DNA of 64,000 nt from Stomatohabitans albus (lineage in GTDB: Bacteria > Actinomycetota > Nitriliruptoria > Euzebyales > Euzebyaceae), in contig NZ_JAYKKE010000001.1 of assembly GCF_036336025.1 (NCBI RefSeq), positions 837,610 through 901,609 on the forward strand, read 5' to 3'. The notes under the pieces are model-generated. The model was not told where the DNA came from. It saw only the letters and a program-made list of their open reading frames with translations, and made no database searches. Position numbers and translations under genes: made by a program. Of the stretch, positions 16,756 to 25,742 are shown piece after piece (positions within the stretch are counted from its first letter, which is position 1; every line of letters starts with the position of its first letter).

Positions 16756-17388
16756 ATGATTGACCTTCAGACCACATCGTTAGAAACCGCCATCGAGGCC
16801 GATGACAGCGTTATCGAGATTCCCCGGATTATGGCGTATCTGCCCTTCCCATTGGCGATGATTCCGGCGGGGCCACGACGGTGGGCGCCAGTGGATGTAT
16901 GGGCTGGTATTCATGAAAATACGTTCCATGAAGTGCGCGTAACCTATTCAGCTGCTGGTGACCGTTCCATCACGGTTGTTGCCGCACCGCATGGTGTGGA
17001 TATCAATGATTTGGTTATGCGAGTGGCAACACCACTCCTCTTCGCCCAGTTCCGTAAACAACATGGCACACTCCCAACGGGAGCAGTGATGGCTGCACTC
17101 AGTGGTGAGCCGATTTGGCCTAGTAAGCATGGAGAATGGACATTGGGTCGGTGCGGTGTGAGTGACCGCCCGCTCAGAGTTGGCGCGTATGTCAAAGACG
17201 GAATACACCTGCTGATTGCCAATGGGGTGTCCTGTGAGGAGTTCGAGACGCTCCTTTCCTCAGTGACGTTCTTAACCGGACCCGGCCCTGATGCAGACAT
17301 CCTTGGAGAACGCCACCGCAAGGCCCTTGCTGACCGCTGGTTACAGGCACCTCGGCGGCCCTATCGGCCTGGCGTTGACCCGATGTAA
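16756..17388 (+). CDS. hypothetical conserved-looking protein
   Basis: A 210-residue soluble protein with no signal peptide or membrane segment. I recognise no family. It has alternating beta-type segments (HEVRVTYSAAGDRSITVVAAP), a central GEPIWPSKHGEWTLGRC and an ending with basic Pro/Arg residues (APRRPYRPG). CGGAG lies about 8 bases before the ATG. It is divergent from the HTH-TusA-like regulator with a 111-base shared upstream region, so it may be a target of that regulator; this is inference. A hairpin follows. Confidence 0.7.
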   Translation: MIDLQTTSLETAIEADDSVIEIPRIMAYLPFPLAMIPAGPRRWAPVDVWAGIHENTFHEVRVTYSAAGDRSITVVAAPHGVDINDLVMRVATPLLFAQFRKQHGTLPTGAVMAALSGEPIWPSKHGEWTLGRCGVSDRPLRVGAYVKDGIHLLIANGVSCEEFETLLSSVTFLTGPGPDADILGERHRKALADRWLQAPRRPYRPGVDPM

Positions 17389-17404
17389 AGGCCAGGTGTG
17401 CCGC

Positions 17405-17427
17405 AAACCCCAGGTGCATCGGGGTTT
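17405..17427. terminator. hairpin between convergent genes
   Basis: Stem AAACCCC/GGGGTTT with a nine-base loop, after the 16756-17388 gene and before the end of mshD. There is no long T run, so it is moderate evidence only. Confidence 0.5.
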
Positions 17428-17456
17428 GGGAGCGGCAGAGTGAATGCCAGTGCCTG

Positions 17457-18374
17457 CTAATCCTGTCGCTTCATGTTGGTTGATGTATGACCTTCAAAGC
17501 ACTCTGATCGTTCAGCGACGGTGAATCCCATTGATGTGTATAGGCGCATGGGGGCTGTTTCAGCTTCATTTACCCACAGATCGAGCAGTTGGGCGCCGCT
17601 GGTAACAAGAGCGTGCAGGCCGGTAAGTAACATGACTTTCCCTAATCCTCGGCCTTGCGCATCAGGATGGACCCCAATCACATATACTTCACCGGCTGGC
17701 TTTCCTTCTTGGGTTTCATGTTGTTTTGTCCAGTGAAAGGCCAAGAGTTTTCCAGGTTCAGATGATTGACTGGTTTCTTGGGCAATAAAGAGCTGGTCGA
17801 ATCGTACCCAGGGTTGTCTCAGTCGTTCTTGCGCAAGGTCCCTTGTCCACCCACCCTGGTCAGGATGATGTGCAAACGCGGCGTTATTGAGTTCAACAAA
17901 GGCATCAAGGTCATCCCAAGTAAATGGGCGAATAAGCACGCCAGGTGGGGTTGGAGGAACCCCTGGCAAATCGCTGGTATCGCGTTGCATATGTGCCAAA
18001 GACCGTTCTAGGGTCAGTCCAAGGTCGTCAAGTGCCACAGGGAACGGGCGATGTCGCCATAGGTGGACCGGGCCCTGCACTCTGGCGGCCGTTTCTGTTA
18101 GCGCATGTTTGGCGGCTTCCACATAGGTATCAGGATCTTGGGTCACGGATGTGATCTCAATCACCGCTACCGGGTTGGGTTGCCCTGTCAACCGAATATG
18201 GGCATAGGTTTGATTTGCCTCGTTGAGGAGCCCAATAAATCCTGAAGCGCTTTCGTTGAGTTGGTATTGCTGTTGCTCGCCCAATTCCCACGGGTGTTCA
18301 GCAAGGATTGTTCGAACAACACGCAGATGTTCAGGTGTGAACTGGGTAAATACGGCGGGTGAATGAAAAGCCAT
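17457..18374 (-). CDS. mshD: mycothiol synthase
   Basis: A 305-residue protein with two GNAT acetyltransferase domains, the layout of MshD, which acetylates Cys-GlcN-Ins to complete mycothiol. The C-terminal, active domain carries LLAFHWTKQHE, then EVYVIGVHPDAQGRGLG (acetyl-CoA loop, about residues 222-238) and LWVNEAETAPMRLYTSMGF, all MshD-like. The N-terminal domain is degenerate, as usual. ATG 18374 is used with AGGAG upstream. It is divergent from a Fur gene 75 bases away. Confidence 0.88.
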   Translation of the reverse strand: MAFHSPAVFTQFTPEHLRVVRTILAEHPWELGEQQQYQLNESASGFIGLLNEANQTYAHIRLTGQPNPVAVIEITSVTQDPDTYVEAAKHALTETAARVQGPVHLWRHRPFPVALDDLGLTLERSLAHMQRDTSDLPGVPPTPPGVLIRPFTWDDLDAFVELNNAAFAHHPDQGGWTRDLAQERLRQPWVRFDQLFIAQETSQSSEPGKLLAFHWTKQHETQEGKPAGEVYVIGVHPDAQGRGLGKVMLLTGLHALVTSGAQLLDLWVNEAETAPMRLYTSMGFTVAERSECFEGHTSTNMKRQD

Positions 18375-18449
18375 GCTTACATACTCCTGTTTGCTAGAAA
18401 TTAAGGGTCGAGATCGCGCCATCTGGTGAAGTCAGACATACTTTTAGAT

Positions 18450-18896
18450 ATGAGCGAGAAGTTACCTCCCGGTTACCTTATTCTCCGTGTGAGAGAGGCC
18501 GGCTATCGAGTTACGGCTGCTCGCATGGCGGTATGTCAGGTCCTTGAAGAATCTGAAACCCATGTGAACGCCGAAGAATTGTGTGCAGAAGCCCAGAAGA
18601 TTTTGCCTGCAATCAATCTGGCAAGTGTCTACCGAACGTTAACCATTTTGGATGAGCTTGGTCTTGTCCACGAGGTGAGAATTGGCACCTTGCCAGGACG
18701 CTGGGCAGTAGCATCAGGCGATGCCGAGTTGCATTTGCACTGCACCGAATGTGAAGCGGTCTATCACCACCCGCTGAAAGACACACTCGAACCACTCTTG
18801 GACCACATCAAAGCCGACCACGGGTTTGAAGTTCAGCGCGCAAACCTTGTACTCAACGGTGTGTGTGGGAATTGTATGCACAATCACCTGAAATAG
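18450..18896 (+). CDS. Fur family transcriptional regulator
   Basis: A 148-residue metal-sensing repressor. The winged helix contains GYRVTAARMAVCQVLEES and the recognition helix NLASVYRTLTIL. The dimerisation domain has LHLHCTEC (about residues 97-104) and a second CGNC near the end followed by HNH, giving two CxxC pairs for a structural zinc. This pattern suits Fur or Zur; the metal sensed cannot be told. A GTG at 18426 could also serve as start; neither has a clear ribosome binding site. It is divergent from mshD. Confidence 0.88.
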   Translation: MSEKLPPGYLILRVREAGYRVTAARMAVCQVLEESETHVNAEELCAEAQKILPAINLASVYRTLTILDELGLVHEVRIGTLPGRWAVASGDAELHLHCTECEAVYHHPLKDTLEPLLDHIKADHGFEVQRANLVLNGVCGNCMHNHLK

Positions 18897-18961
18897 GGTG
18901 CTTGGGTGTATGTGCGCATTATTGATGCGGAACGGGTGTCTAGTGGTAGCTCAATTACGAA

Positions 18962-18978
18962 AGATTTTTTAAAAATCT
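18962..18978 (+). terminator. AT-rich hairpin after the fur gene
   Basis: Inverted repeat AGATTTTT/AAAAATCT with one-base spacing, 66 bases after the fur stop. It is a weak, AT-only stem, so confidence is low. Confidence 0.3.
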
Positions 18979-19058
18979 AGTGCAAAGGACACTACGAAGG
19001 GGCTACAATCCTCCTTCCGCTTGAGCACGTGTGAAGGCGGAATTATATAAAACCCCTT

Positions 19059-19133
19059 GGACCCGTGGAGCAGCCAGGAGTGCTCGCCACCCTGTCAAGG
19101 TGGAGGTCGCGGGTTCGAAGCCCGTCGGGTCCG
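19059..19133 (+). tRNA. tRNA-Asp (GTC)
   Basis: Acceptor arms GGACCCG and CGGGTCC pair fully. The anticodon stem CCACC/GGTGG holds loop CTGTCAA with anticodon GTC. The T loop GTTCGAAGC is standard, the discriminator is G, and no CCA is encoded. Confidence 0.97.
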
Positions 19134-19168
19134 CTTCGCCAAGTGTCTTACACCGGCGATATGTCCAA

Positions 19169-19242
19169 GGTCAGGTAGCTCAGTTGGTACGAGCGTCCGA
19201 CTGAAACTCGGAAGGTCGGCGGTTCGACCCCGCCCCTGACCA
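19169..19242 (+). tRNA. tRNA-Phe (GAA)
   Basis: Acceptor GGTCAGG pairs with CCTGACC. The anticodon stem TCCGA/TCGGA has loop CTGAAAC with anticodon GAA. The D arm AGCTCAGTTGGTACGAGC and T arm are normal. It follows tRNA-Asp by 35 bases and the two are probably co-transcribed. Confidence 0.97.
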
Positions 19243-19256
19243 CGATGTATGTGAAC

Positions 19257-19281
19257 AGCCGCCTTATACGGGCGGCTTTTT
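19257..19281 (+). terminator. intrinsic terminator of the Asp-Phe tRNA unit
   Basis: Stem AGCCGCC/GGCGGCT with a seven-base loop, followed by TTTTTG. Confidence 0.88.
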
Positions 19282-19509
19282 GCTGTCTGCATTACATCCT
19301 TTTCTCTGCACCGCAACAAGGTGGCTGGTCCCAGCAGAGATGCCATGAGGTGGTGCGAAGGCTTATAGGCGCATCGCTGATCAGAATGCAAAAACCTTGT
19401 CAAAAGAGAGTTTAGAGAGCACATCAGAGAGGCTCATAACCAGGCTGTTTCGAATGAAATGTGACCTTTGATAGGGGTCCAGTCTGGATGATGTCCATTT
19501 TATTTCGCT

Positions 19510-19965
19510 ATGGTCGTTGACATGAGCACTGAACACGATCGTGAGATGCTCCGGGCTAATGGGCTTCGGGCAACTGAGCCACGACTGGCGGTACTTGCGG
19601 TTGTCCGTGACCATCAACATCTCATGGCTGACGAGGTAGCAGATGGAGTTCGTAGGCGATTGGGTTCAATTAGCAGACAAACTATTTATGACGTTTTGGC
19701 CGTGCTGACAGAGGCTCATATATTGCGACGAGTAATCGTCCAAGGGCGCGGCTCCCATTACGAGATAGACGCAGATGACAACCACCATCATGTGTGGTGT
19801 TGGCGGTGTGGCAAGTTCGAAGATGTTTCTTGTCCGGTAGGCAGTGCACCTTGCCTGTCACCTTCAACCGATACGGGATTCCGTATCGATGTTGCTGATG
19901 TGGTCTATCGGGGGCTGTGCCCGGCTTGTCAAGACGTCGAGAACAACCTTGAGAAAGGACAGTGA
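19510..19965 (+). CDS. furA: Fur family regulator (FurA/PerR-like) upstream of catalase
   Basis: A 151-residue Fur-family repressor. The winged helix contains [15 protein letters not shown] and the recognition helix [14 protein letters not shown]. The metal-binding part has [13 protein letters not shown] (about residues 94-106), and a second CPAC pair near the C-terminus. In actinobacteria such regulators control the adjacent catalase in response to peroxide. The stop is 4 bases before the catalase start, so the genes form an operon. ATG 19510 lacks a ribosome binding site, so leaderless translation is possible; ATG 19522 is an alternative. Confidence 0.88.
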   Translation: MVVDMSTEHDREMLRANGLRATEPRLAVLAVVRDHQHLMADEVADGVRRRLGSISRQTIYDVLAVLTEAHILRRVIVQGRGSHYEIDADDNHHHVWCWRCGKFEDVSCPVGSAPCLSPSTDTGFRIDVADVVYRGLCPACQDVENNLEKGQ

Positions 19966-19969
19966 AGGT

Positions 19970-21424
19970 ATGTCTACCTTTGATCCTACGAAACCATCTA
20001 CCACCGAGTCCGGCGAGCCACGTGGCTCAGATGCTCATTCGTTGAGCTTGGGACCTGATGGCCCCTTGTTACTCCACGATGTGGCCCTTGTACAAAAACT
20101 TGCGCGTTTTGACCGAGAGCGGGTACCTGAGCGGAGTCCACATGCGAAGGGTTCCGGTGCATTTGGTGAATTTGTGGTCACCGGCGACGTGTCCAAGTAC
20201 ACAAAAGCGGACTTCTTGCAGCCAGGTAAAACGACACGGGTCTTGCATCGTTTCTCCACCGTGGCTGGTGAACTGGGTTCGCCTGATACCTGGCGGGATG
20301 TTCGTGGATTTGCTGTGCGGTTCTACACCGAAGAGGGCAACTTTGACATGGTGGGGAACAACACGCCTGTGTTCTTCTTGCGTGATCCGATGAAGTTCCC
20401 TGACTTTATCCACTCCCAAAAACGCTTACCTGACTCCGGTTTACGTGATGCAACGATGCAGTGGGATTTTTGGACCCTTTCCCCAGAAACAGCCCATCAG
20501 GTGGCCTACTTGATGGGTGAGCGAGGGTTACCGCGCACATGGCGCCACATGAATGGGTACTCATCACACACCTATATGTGGGTGAACGCCGAAGGTGAGA
20601 AGTTCTGGGTGAAGTATCACTTCTTGAGTGACCAGGGGGTAGAGAACATCACCAACGATGAGGCCGCCAAACTTGCCGGTGAAGATGCGGACTTCCATCG
20701 TCGTGACCTCTTTGAATCTATTAAGAAGGGTGATTTCCCAAGCTGGACCCTTCACGTGCAGATCATGCCCTATGAGGATGCGAAGAACTATCGCTTTAAC
20801 CCGTTCGACCTTACCAAGGTGTGGCCATTCAAGGATTATCCACGCATCGAGGTTGGCAAGCTCACGCTGAACGAAAACCCAACCAACCACTTTGCGCAGA
20901 TTGAACAGGCCGCATTCTCACCGTCGAACACGGTGCCAGGGACGGGTGTATCACCGGACAAGATGCTGTTGGCAAGGGTGTTCTCCTATCCGGATGCCCA
21001 GCGCAACCGTATCGGTACGAACTACAACCAGATTCCGGTGAATGCACCAGTTTGCCCGGTGAACTCCTACGATAAGGAAGGTGCCATGCAGTATCACCAC
21101 AGTGGTGATGCACCGGTGTACGCACCGAACTCCTTCGGTCGGGCCTACCAAGATGACCAAGGCCCTGTAGAAAATGGCTGGGAAGCAGACGGCACGATGG
21201 TGCGGGCGGCCTACACCTTGCACGCCGAAGATGACGACTGGGGTCAGGCCCACACTCTTGTGCGTGATGTGTACAACGATGACCAGCGTGCTGCGCTCGT
21301 TGAAACGGTTGCCGGCTCACTCGCCGGTGTTGAAGATCCGGTGCTCAGTCGCGTATTTGAATATTGGCGCAATATCGACACCGAGGTCGGTGACGCCATT
21401 GAAGCGGCCGTGCGTGCAGGCTAA
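19970..21424 (+). CDS. katA: monofunctional heme catalase
   Basis: A 484-residue small-subunit catalase that dismutates hydrogen peroxide. The catalytic His lies in [16 protein letters not shown] (His58). The distal Asn motif [13 protein letters not shown] is at about residues 128-140. The proximal heme tyrosine is in [12 protein letters not shown], followed by [10 protein letters not shown]. Length and motifs fit clade 3 enzymes. GAAAGGA lies upstream of ATG 19970, directly after the furA stop, supporting peroxide-dependent co-regulation. Confidence 0.96.
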   Translation: MSTFDPTKPSTTESGEPRGSDAHSLSLGPDGPLLLHDVALVQKLARFDRERVPERSPHAKGSGAFGEFVVTGDVSKYTKADFLQPGKTTRVLHRFSTVAGELGSPDTWRDVRGFAVRFYTEEGNFDMVGNNTPVFFLRDPMKFPDFIHSQKRLPDSGLRDATMQWDFWTLSPETAHQVAYLMGERGLPRTWRHMNGYSSHTYMWVNAEGEKFWVKYHFLSDQGVENITNDEAAKLAGEDADFHRRDLFESIKKGDFPSWTLHVQIMPYEDAKNYRFNPFDLTKVWPFKDYPRIEVGKLTLNENPTNHFAQIEQAAFSPSNTVPGTGVSPDKMLLARVFSYPDAQRNRIGTNYNQIPVNAPVCPVNSYDKEGAMQYHHSGDAPVYAPNSFGRAYQDDQGPVENGWEADGTMVRAAYTLHAEDDDWGQAHTLVRDVYNDDQRAALVETVAGSLAGVEDPVLSRVFEYWRNIDTEVGDAIEAAVRAG

Positions 21425-21488
21425 GCCTGAGCACACCCAATCTCATGGGGGCAGGCCTGCGGGCTTGCCCTCACTTGTTTCCCCTCAA

Positions 21489-21530
21489 GGTGTTGGGCTG
21501 GACGCGTTTCTATGCGTCGGATCCAACACC
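21489..21530 (+). terminator. nested hairpin after catalase
   Basis: Outer stem GGTGTTGG/CCAACACC encloses inner stem GACGC/GCGTC with an eight-base loop. Its outline and outer stem match the hairpin at 2176-2221. No T run follows, so termination is uncertain; it may be a dispersed palindromic element. Confidence 0.5.
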
Positions 21531-21566
21531 GGAATGGGGTAACAACAGGTAGACCACAGGGAATAA

Positions 21567-21598
21567 CAAAGGCCCACAACGGATGCTGCGGGCCTTTG
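21567..21598 (-). terminator. intrinsic terminator of tRNA-Thr(CGT)
   Basis: Nine-bp stem CAAAGGCCC/GGGCCTTTG with a 14-base loop, followed on the minus strand by TTATTCC. It lies just beyond the 3' end of the tRNA. Confidence 0.75.
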
Positions 21599-21606
21599 GA
21601 ATGTGG

Positions 21607-21679
21607 AGCCGAGTAAGGGAATCGAACCCTTGACCTATTCATTACGAGTGAATCGCTCTGCCGACTGAGCTAACTCGGC
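21607..21679 (-). tRNA. tRNA-Thr (CGT)
   Basis: On the minus strand the acceptor GCCGAGT pairs with ACTCGGC, discriminator T. The anticodon stem ATTCA/TGAAT has loop CTCGTAA with anticodon CGT. The D and T arms are normal; no CCA is encoded. Confidence 0.97.
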
Positions 21680-21819
21680 GGGGAGGGTGGAATTATAGCA
21701 GCATTAGGGCTGTTGTGAGTGAAAAACTCCTGGTTGCTATCTTCGGTCCTTCGGTTAGATAAGTGCCCGCAAAAGGGGTATTGTGCGCGAACAAATAGGT
21801 CTAACTGTAGGAATTGATG

Positions 21820-23271
21820 ATGTCAGTTGATCAGGCAGAAACGTCAGTAACAGCAACGCCGGGTACACGGGTAGAAATTGACCTGCTTGGCCCGATGGAA
21901 GTACCAAACGACGCATGGTACGGCGTGCACACGATGCGCGCGATGAACAGCTTTAACCTCACATGTCGAACCACGAGTGACAATCCACTTCTTATTAAGG
22001 GCATCGTGTTGGTTAAAAAGGCGTCTGCGTTAGCGAATAAAGAGTTACGCACGATTCCGGCAGATGTGGCTGATGACATTGTTGCGGCCTGTGACATGAT
22101 TTTGAATCAAGGCAAGTGCTTAGACCAGTTCCCTACTGACCAGCTTCAAGGCGGGGCGGGGACGAGTGTCAATATGAATGCCAATGAAGTGATTGCCAAC
22201 CTTGCCCTTGCTAATCGTGGCGTGGAAAAAGGTCGGTATGACATCATCAATCCCAATGACCATGTGAATGCGTGTCAATCAACGAATGACACGTATGCAA
22301 CGGGTATCCGGTTAGCCGTCTATATGCGTGTGCGTGAGCTAAATGATGCTGTTGGTCGGTTGCGGTCAGCGTTGCGGGCCAAGGGCACGGAGTTTGCCCA
22401 TGTCATCAAGATGGGGCGAACCCAAATGCAAGATGCGGTACCGATGACGCTCGGACAAGAGTTCAATGGCTATGCCGCGCTGATGGATGATGAGATTTTC
22501 CGTTTAGAACGCTGTATTGAAGAACTGCTGAGCGTGAACCTCGGCGGTACTGCTATTGGGAGTGGGATTAACACCCCTGAGGGCTATAAAGAAACAGTTA
22601 TTAACCACCTAAAGAATGTGACGGGCTGGCGCATTATGAGCGCCCCTGACCTTATTGCGGCGACGTCTGATGCGGCAGTGTTTGTGACGGTGCACGCCCA
22701 AGCGAAACGCCTTGCCGTGCGTGTTTCAAAGATTTGTAACGACCTGCGGTTGTTGAGTTCTGGTCCTCGTGCTGGGCTCAATGAAATCAATCTGCCTGAA
22801 ATGCAGGCGGGTTCATCAATCATGCCGGCCAAGGTCAATCCAGTTATTCCTGAAGCGGTGAACCAGGTGTGTTTCAAGGTGATTGGTAATGACGTGTGTA
22901 TCACGATGGCAGCAGAAGCTGCACAGCTTCAGCTCAACGTCATGGAGCCGGTGCTCATTCAATGCCTGCATGAGAGTCTGGTGTGGCTTACCAGGGCGGT
23001 TGACCACCTCCGTGACCGTTGTGTCGAAGGCATTACCGCCAATGTTGAGGTATGCCGTGAGCAGGTGATGAACTCGATTGGGCTGGTGACCTACCTGAAC
23101 CCCATCATTGGCCACCATAACGGTGACCTTATCGGGCGTGAGTGTGCTGAAACCGGTAAAACGGTGCGTGAGGTGGTTCTGGAAAAGGGCTTGCTCACCG
23201 AAGAAGAGATTGATGAGATTTTCTCCATTGAGAATCTCCTCCATCCTCGCTACAAGGGCCCGCGGTATTAG
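21820..23271 (+). CDS. aspA: aspartate ammonia-lyase
   Basis: A 483-residue enzyme of the fumarase/aspartase superfamily that deaminates aspartate to fumarate. The signature [11 protein letters not shown] is at about residues 325-335. The motifs [16 protein letters not shown] (about 108-123) and [12 protein letters not shown] (about 147-158) are intact, and AspA-specific residues outweigh fumarase ones. ATG 21820 has TAGGA 7 bases upstream; ATG 21817 is equally in frame. No fumarate or C4-dicarboxylate transport genes adjoin. An AT-rich island follows. Confidence 0.93.
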   Translation: MSVDQAETSVTATPGTRVEIDLLGPMEVPNDAWYGVHTMRAMNSFNLTCRTTSDNPLLIKGIVLVKKASALANKELRTIPADVADDIVAACDMILNQGKCLDQFPTDQLQGGAGTSVNMNANEVIANLALANRGVEKGRYDIINPNDHVNACQSTNDTYATGIRLAVYMRVRELNDAVGRLRSALRAKGTEFAHVIKMGRTQMQDAVPMTLGQEFNGYAALMDDEIFRLERCIEELLSVNLGGTAIGSGINTPEGYKETVINHLKNVTGWRIMSAPDLIAATSDAAVFVTVHAQAKRLAVRVSKICNDLRLLSSGPRAGLNEINLPEMQAGSSIMPAKVNPVIPEAVNQVCFKVIGNDVCITMAAEAAQLQLNVMEPVLIQCLHESLVWLTRAVDHLRDRCVEGITANVEVCREQVMNSIGLVTYLNPIIGHHNGDLIGRECAETGKTVREVVLEKGLLTEEEIDEIFSIENLLHPRYKGPRY

Positions 23272-23379
23272 GCTTATTCTATAAGTATTCTCGATCTGGC
23301 ACTTGAGAAGTTTAACCAGATAATGGCCTGTCTTATTATAAATCGATGGAGGTAAAGGCCTGATTGAAAGGATTGGAAA

Positions 23380-24243
23380 ATGGATATAGCTAACCCGCAT
23401 GCTTTTGCAGTACAAATTTCTGGGAGTCTGACATTTAATAGTATATTTCAATCCTTGATTGATGCCGGAACATTTGATCCTGAATTCGCTTCTGATATCT
23501 ATGCTCGATACTCACGATTATTTGATATTGCTGACTACAGATATAGTAGGGATGGAATTCAACTTCATGATTGCAACTATCTTTTTAATCCAGAACCAGG
23601 GACGCGATCGATACGAGGATCTGCGGCTTGTTTGGACCATAGTTTCAGTAAAAATGAAGATAGCTTTATTTACCTGGATCGAGTGATTTCCTGTACCTCT
23701 AAAATGATGGAAGTTGCCGGGGTGTGGGATATAGAACAGATTGCCATCCTTGTGCCAAGCAGTCGAAAATGTCAGGATGTTAACTACCTATCGGAACGGA
23801 TCATGGCCTGTTGCCTTAGAGAGACGAACCCCTCTGTCCGTCGAATTGTCCGTGCTCGACTAATTACGCATTCAATTGGGGAAATATCGATTAAGAGTGT
23901 GATAAGCAAATTGCTTTTGCCTTATCTTGAAGATGAGGAGATTTATATTGGTATTAGCGACGTTGATATCAAAGATAGGAAATTGGGGGGATGCGATGAG
24001 ATTCTGGTAGAGAATAGCTCATTTTCGCATACGTGTGAGTCCGTGATTCGAAACTATATAAATTCAGTATCACTCGAACGCTATAATGAATACTTTGCAC
24101 TATTTTCTCTTTTAGATGTGGATGATATTCACTTGGGATTGGTAGCTGAGATGATGCGTAGTTCATTTCGTCAATACTCATCATCCGGTTTCTTATTAAT
24201 TCTTGATGTCTTACCCAATTCATCCTTCGAATTAAGAGATTGA
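23380..24243 (+). CDS. AT-rich hypothetical protein
   Basis: A 287-residue protein that I do not recognise. GAAAGGATTGG precedes the ATG. It appears soluble, with no signal peptide or membrane helix. Features include a short Cys-containing stretch (IMACCLRETNP, near residue 147) and an acidic helical C-terminal third. Base composition is clearly more AT-rich and codon choice looser than in aspA, suggesting acquired DNA. It begins an island of unrecognised genes that ends at about 25.7 kb. Confidence 0.65.
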   Translation: MDIANPHAFAVQISGSLTFNSIFQSLIDAGTFDPEFASDIYARYSRLFDIADYRYSRDGIQLHDCNYLFNPEPGTRSIRGSAACLDHSFSKNEDSFIYLDRVISCTSKMMEVAGVWDIEQIAILVPSSRKCQDVNYLSERIMACCLRETNPSVRRIVRARLITHSIGEISIKSVISKLLLPYLEDEEIYIGISDVDIKDRKLGGCDEILVENSSFSHTCESVIRNYINSVSLERYNEYFALFSLLDVDDIHLGLVAEMMRSSFRQYSSSGFLLILDVLPNSSFELRD

Positions 24244-24327
24244 TAAATAACGATAAGAATTTAAATAGGAAGGTATTTGAGTACTTTAAGTCTGGTTTGA
24301 AGATGGGTTGAGCAGAAAAAGGGATGC

Positions 24328-24961
24328 TCACATGCCTTCCGGAGTATGCTTTAGGTGAATGAGCCACACTCGTTCACTGCCATCGATGCGGTTCGTATCG
24401 TTCAGTCTCTCCCAGCTGGCTATTATCGCGATTCGGACCTCGTTGTTATTGATGAGATTAGGCAATTCACTAAAAGAAAAGTCAATCATGTTTTCCGAAG
24501 TAATAGCAGCGCAGGTACGCGGTCCTGATTGCTCACAGAGTATTTCAGAATAGTCTGGTGGAGTTTCAGGGCCTCCTTTTGGAAGGCCATTTACGTCAAC
24601 CGGTCCATCTATTCGTGAAATATCGACTGACACTGGTGGGGTGTCAGAATAAACAGACACGATCACCTCCTCGGAATTCTCAATCAAAAGCTCATTCCAC
24701 ACGACAGATGTGGGTATCTTCGATAGTTCAAAATCTGCATCAGTATTCTTCACTACTGCTGGTGAGAGATTTAGAGATTCTGATCCTCGTTTGATTTTTG
24801 CATCGATGGTTTTGGGAAGTGGACTGGCCTCCACAAACTGACCAGTATTGTCGCCAGATGTTTCAATACGTCCTTGGTTCGGTGTGTGTGCTGCAACCTG
24901 TAAATGCACAACAAATTAGAGATTGCATAAATATTGAAAGGAGGCCAGTGGTAAGTTTCAT
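24328..24961 (-). pseudogene. lipoprotein gene broken by a frameshift at a (CA)4 tract
   Basis: The minus-strand ATG at 24961 opens a typical lipoprotein signal (MKLTTGLLSIFMQSLI, then FTGC as lipobox) but stops after 32 codons at 24863. The long open frame for the rest of the protein (24909 down to 24328) is offset by one base and has no signal of its own. Adding one CA unit to the CACACACAC tract at about 24890 would join both into a 211-residue lipoprotein. The mature part is acidic with two cysteines (ILCEQSGPRTCAA) and matches no family I know. It could be a pseudogene, an ON/OFF switch or a sequence error. Confidence 0.5.
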
Positions 24962-24970
24962 GATCTAAAT

Positions 24971-25561
24971 TTATTTCCAAGGCTTACAATCGACACGAGC
25001 AGTAGAGGAGTGAAATCCCGGTTTGATGGGGACGTCGCCAGGTTTCAGAGGTAGGTCTAGCCTGGTCGTATTCTTCCACAGGTACAAACCACTTCCCCAG
25101 CACTTTGCCCGAGCATTGGTTCGTTTCCCCCTACCTCCCCCCGGTTTAAGTAGGAGGGTTGGTGATTGGCTTACCGAGTACCATCCCAAGAACCCCTTCC
25201 CATACAATGTGTTTGAGACTAAGCCCCTTTTAACGCCCCTTGCCTCGTACCACCAGCCGTGTCCTGACGTAGTGTTTCCAGACTTATGCGGATTATCTGA
25301 TCTTGCTCTCCCCGTGACTATCACTTTTTGGGCTGGGAGAAGCGGATAGTCGTCATCTTCTGCTATTGGCAAAATTGATTCATCATCAAGTTCGAGTGGG
25401 GCAATGGCTTCTATGGAAGCTTCTGCGGTTTCATCGGCCGGGGTTAATTCTGTGAGAGTCGGGTCCTCTAAACGATATTGATCTGTTGTTGGGTCGGGGA
25501 GGCTCGGGATGGTAAGTGCCATTGCGAGTGCACCTGCGAGGGTCGCTGCTAAAATATTCGT
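24971..25561 (-). CDS. hypothetical secreted protein with a non-standard start
   Basis: A 196-residue protein if translation begins at an ACG codon (25559-25561), 8 bases after a perfect AGGAGG. That start gives a good signal peptide (NILAATLAGALAMALTIP). The only standard in-frame start, GTG 25633, has no ribosome binding site and puts 24 extra residues before the signal. The mature part has an acidic linker (LELDDESILPIAEDDD), then a basic aromatic domain with a Cys pair (KCWGSGLYLW, VDCKPW). I recognise no family. It lies 9 bases upstream of the frameshifted lipoprotein gene, so both look like decaying accessory genes. Confidence 0.45.
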   Translation of the reverse strand, partial: TNILAATLAGALAMALTIPSLPDPTTDQYRLEDPTLTELTPADETAEASIEAIAPLELDDESILPIAEDDDYPLLPAQKVIVTGRARSDNPHKSGNTTSGHGWWYEARGVKRGLVSNTLYGKGFLGWYSVSQSPTLLLKPGGGRGKRTNARAKCWGSGLYLWKNTTRLDLPLKPGDVPIKPGFHSSTARVDCKPWK

Positions 25562-25742
25562 GTTATTGTCCTCCTGTCTAAGAACGGTCTGATTTGGGCA
25601 TCGCTCTTGTACCAAGCGATTCGTCCTTATCACAAAGGAACTAAGGTAAAGAAAAGATAATGTATCCGGTTCTGCTTAATCAGAGCTGCACTTCTTTGCT
25701 GGTTTCCATAAGGAAAGCTCTTACCTCGCTAAGGTGGCGGGC

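Noticed and set aside
18935..18960. tRNA-like fragment (GTGGTAGCTCAATTACG)
   Set aside because: It resembles a D arm but has no matching acceptor, anticodon or T arm around it.
19381..19620. Minus-strand frame between tRNA-Phe and furA
   Set aside because: It runs antisense into furA and has no ribosome binding site or recognisable protein pattern.
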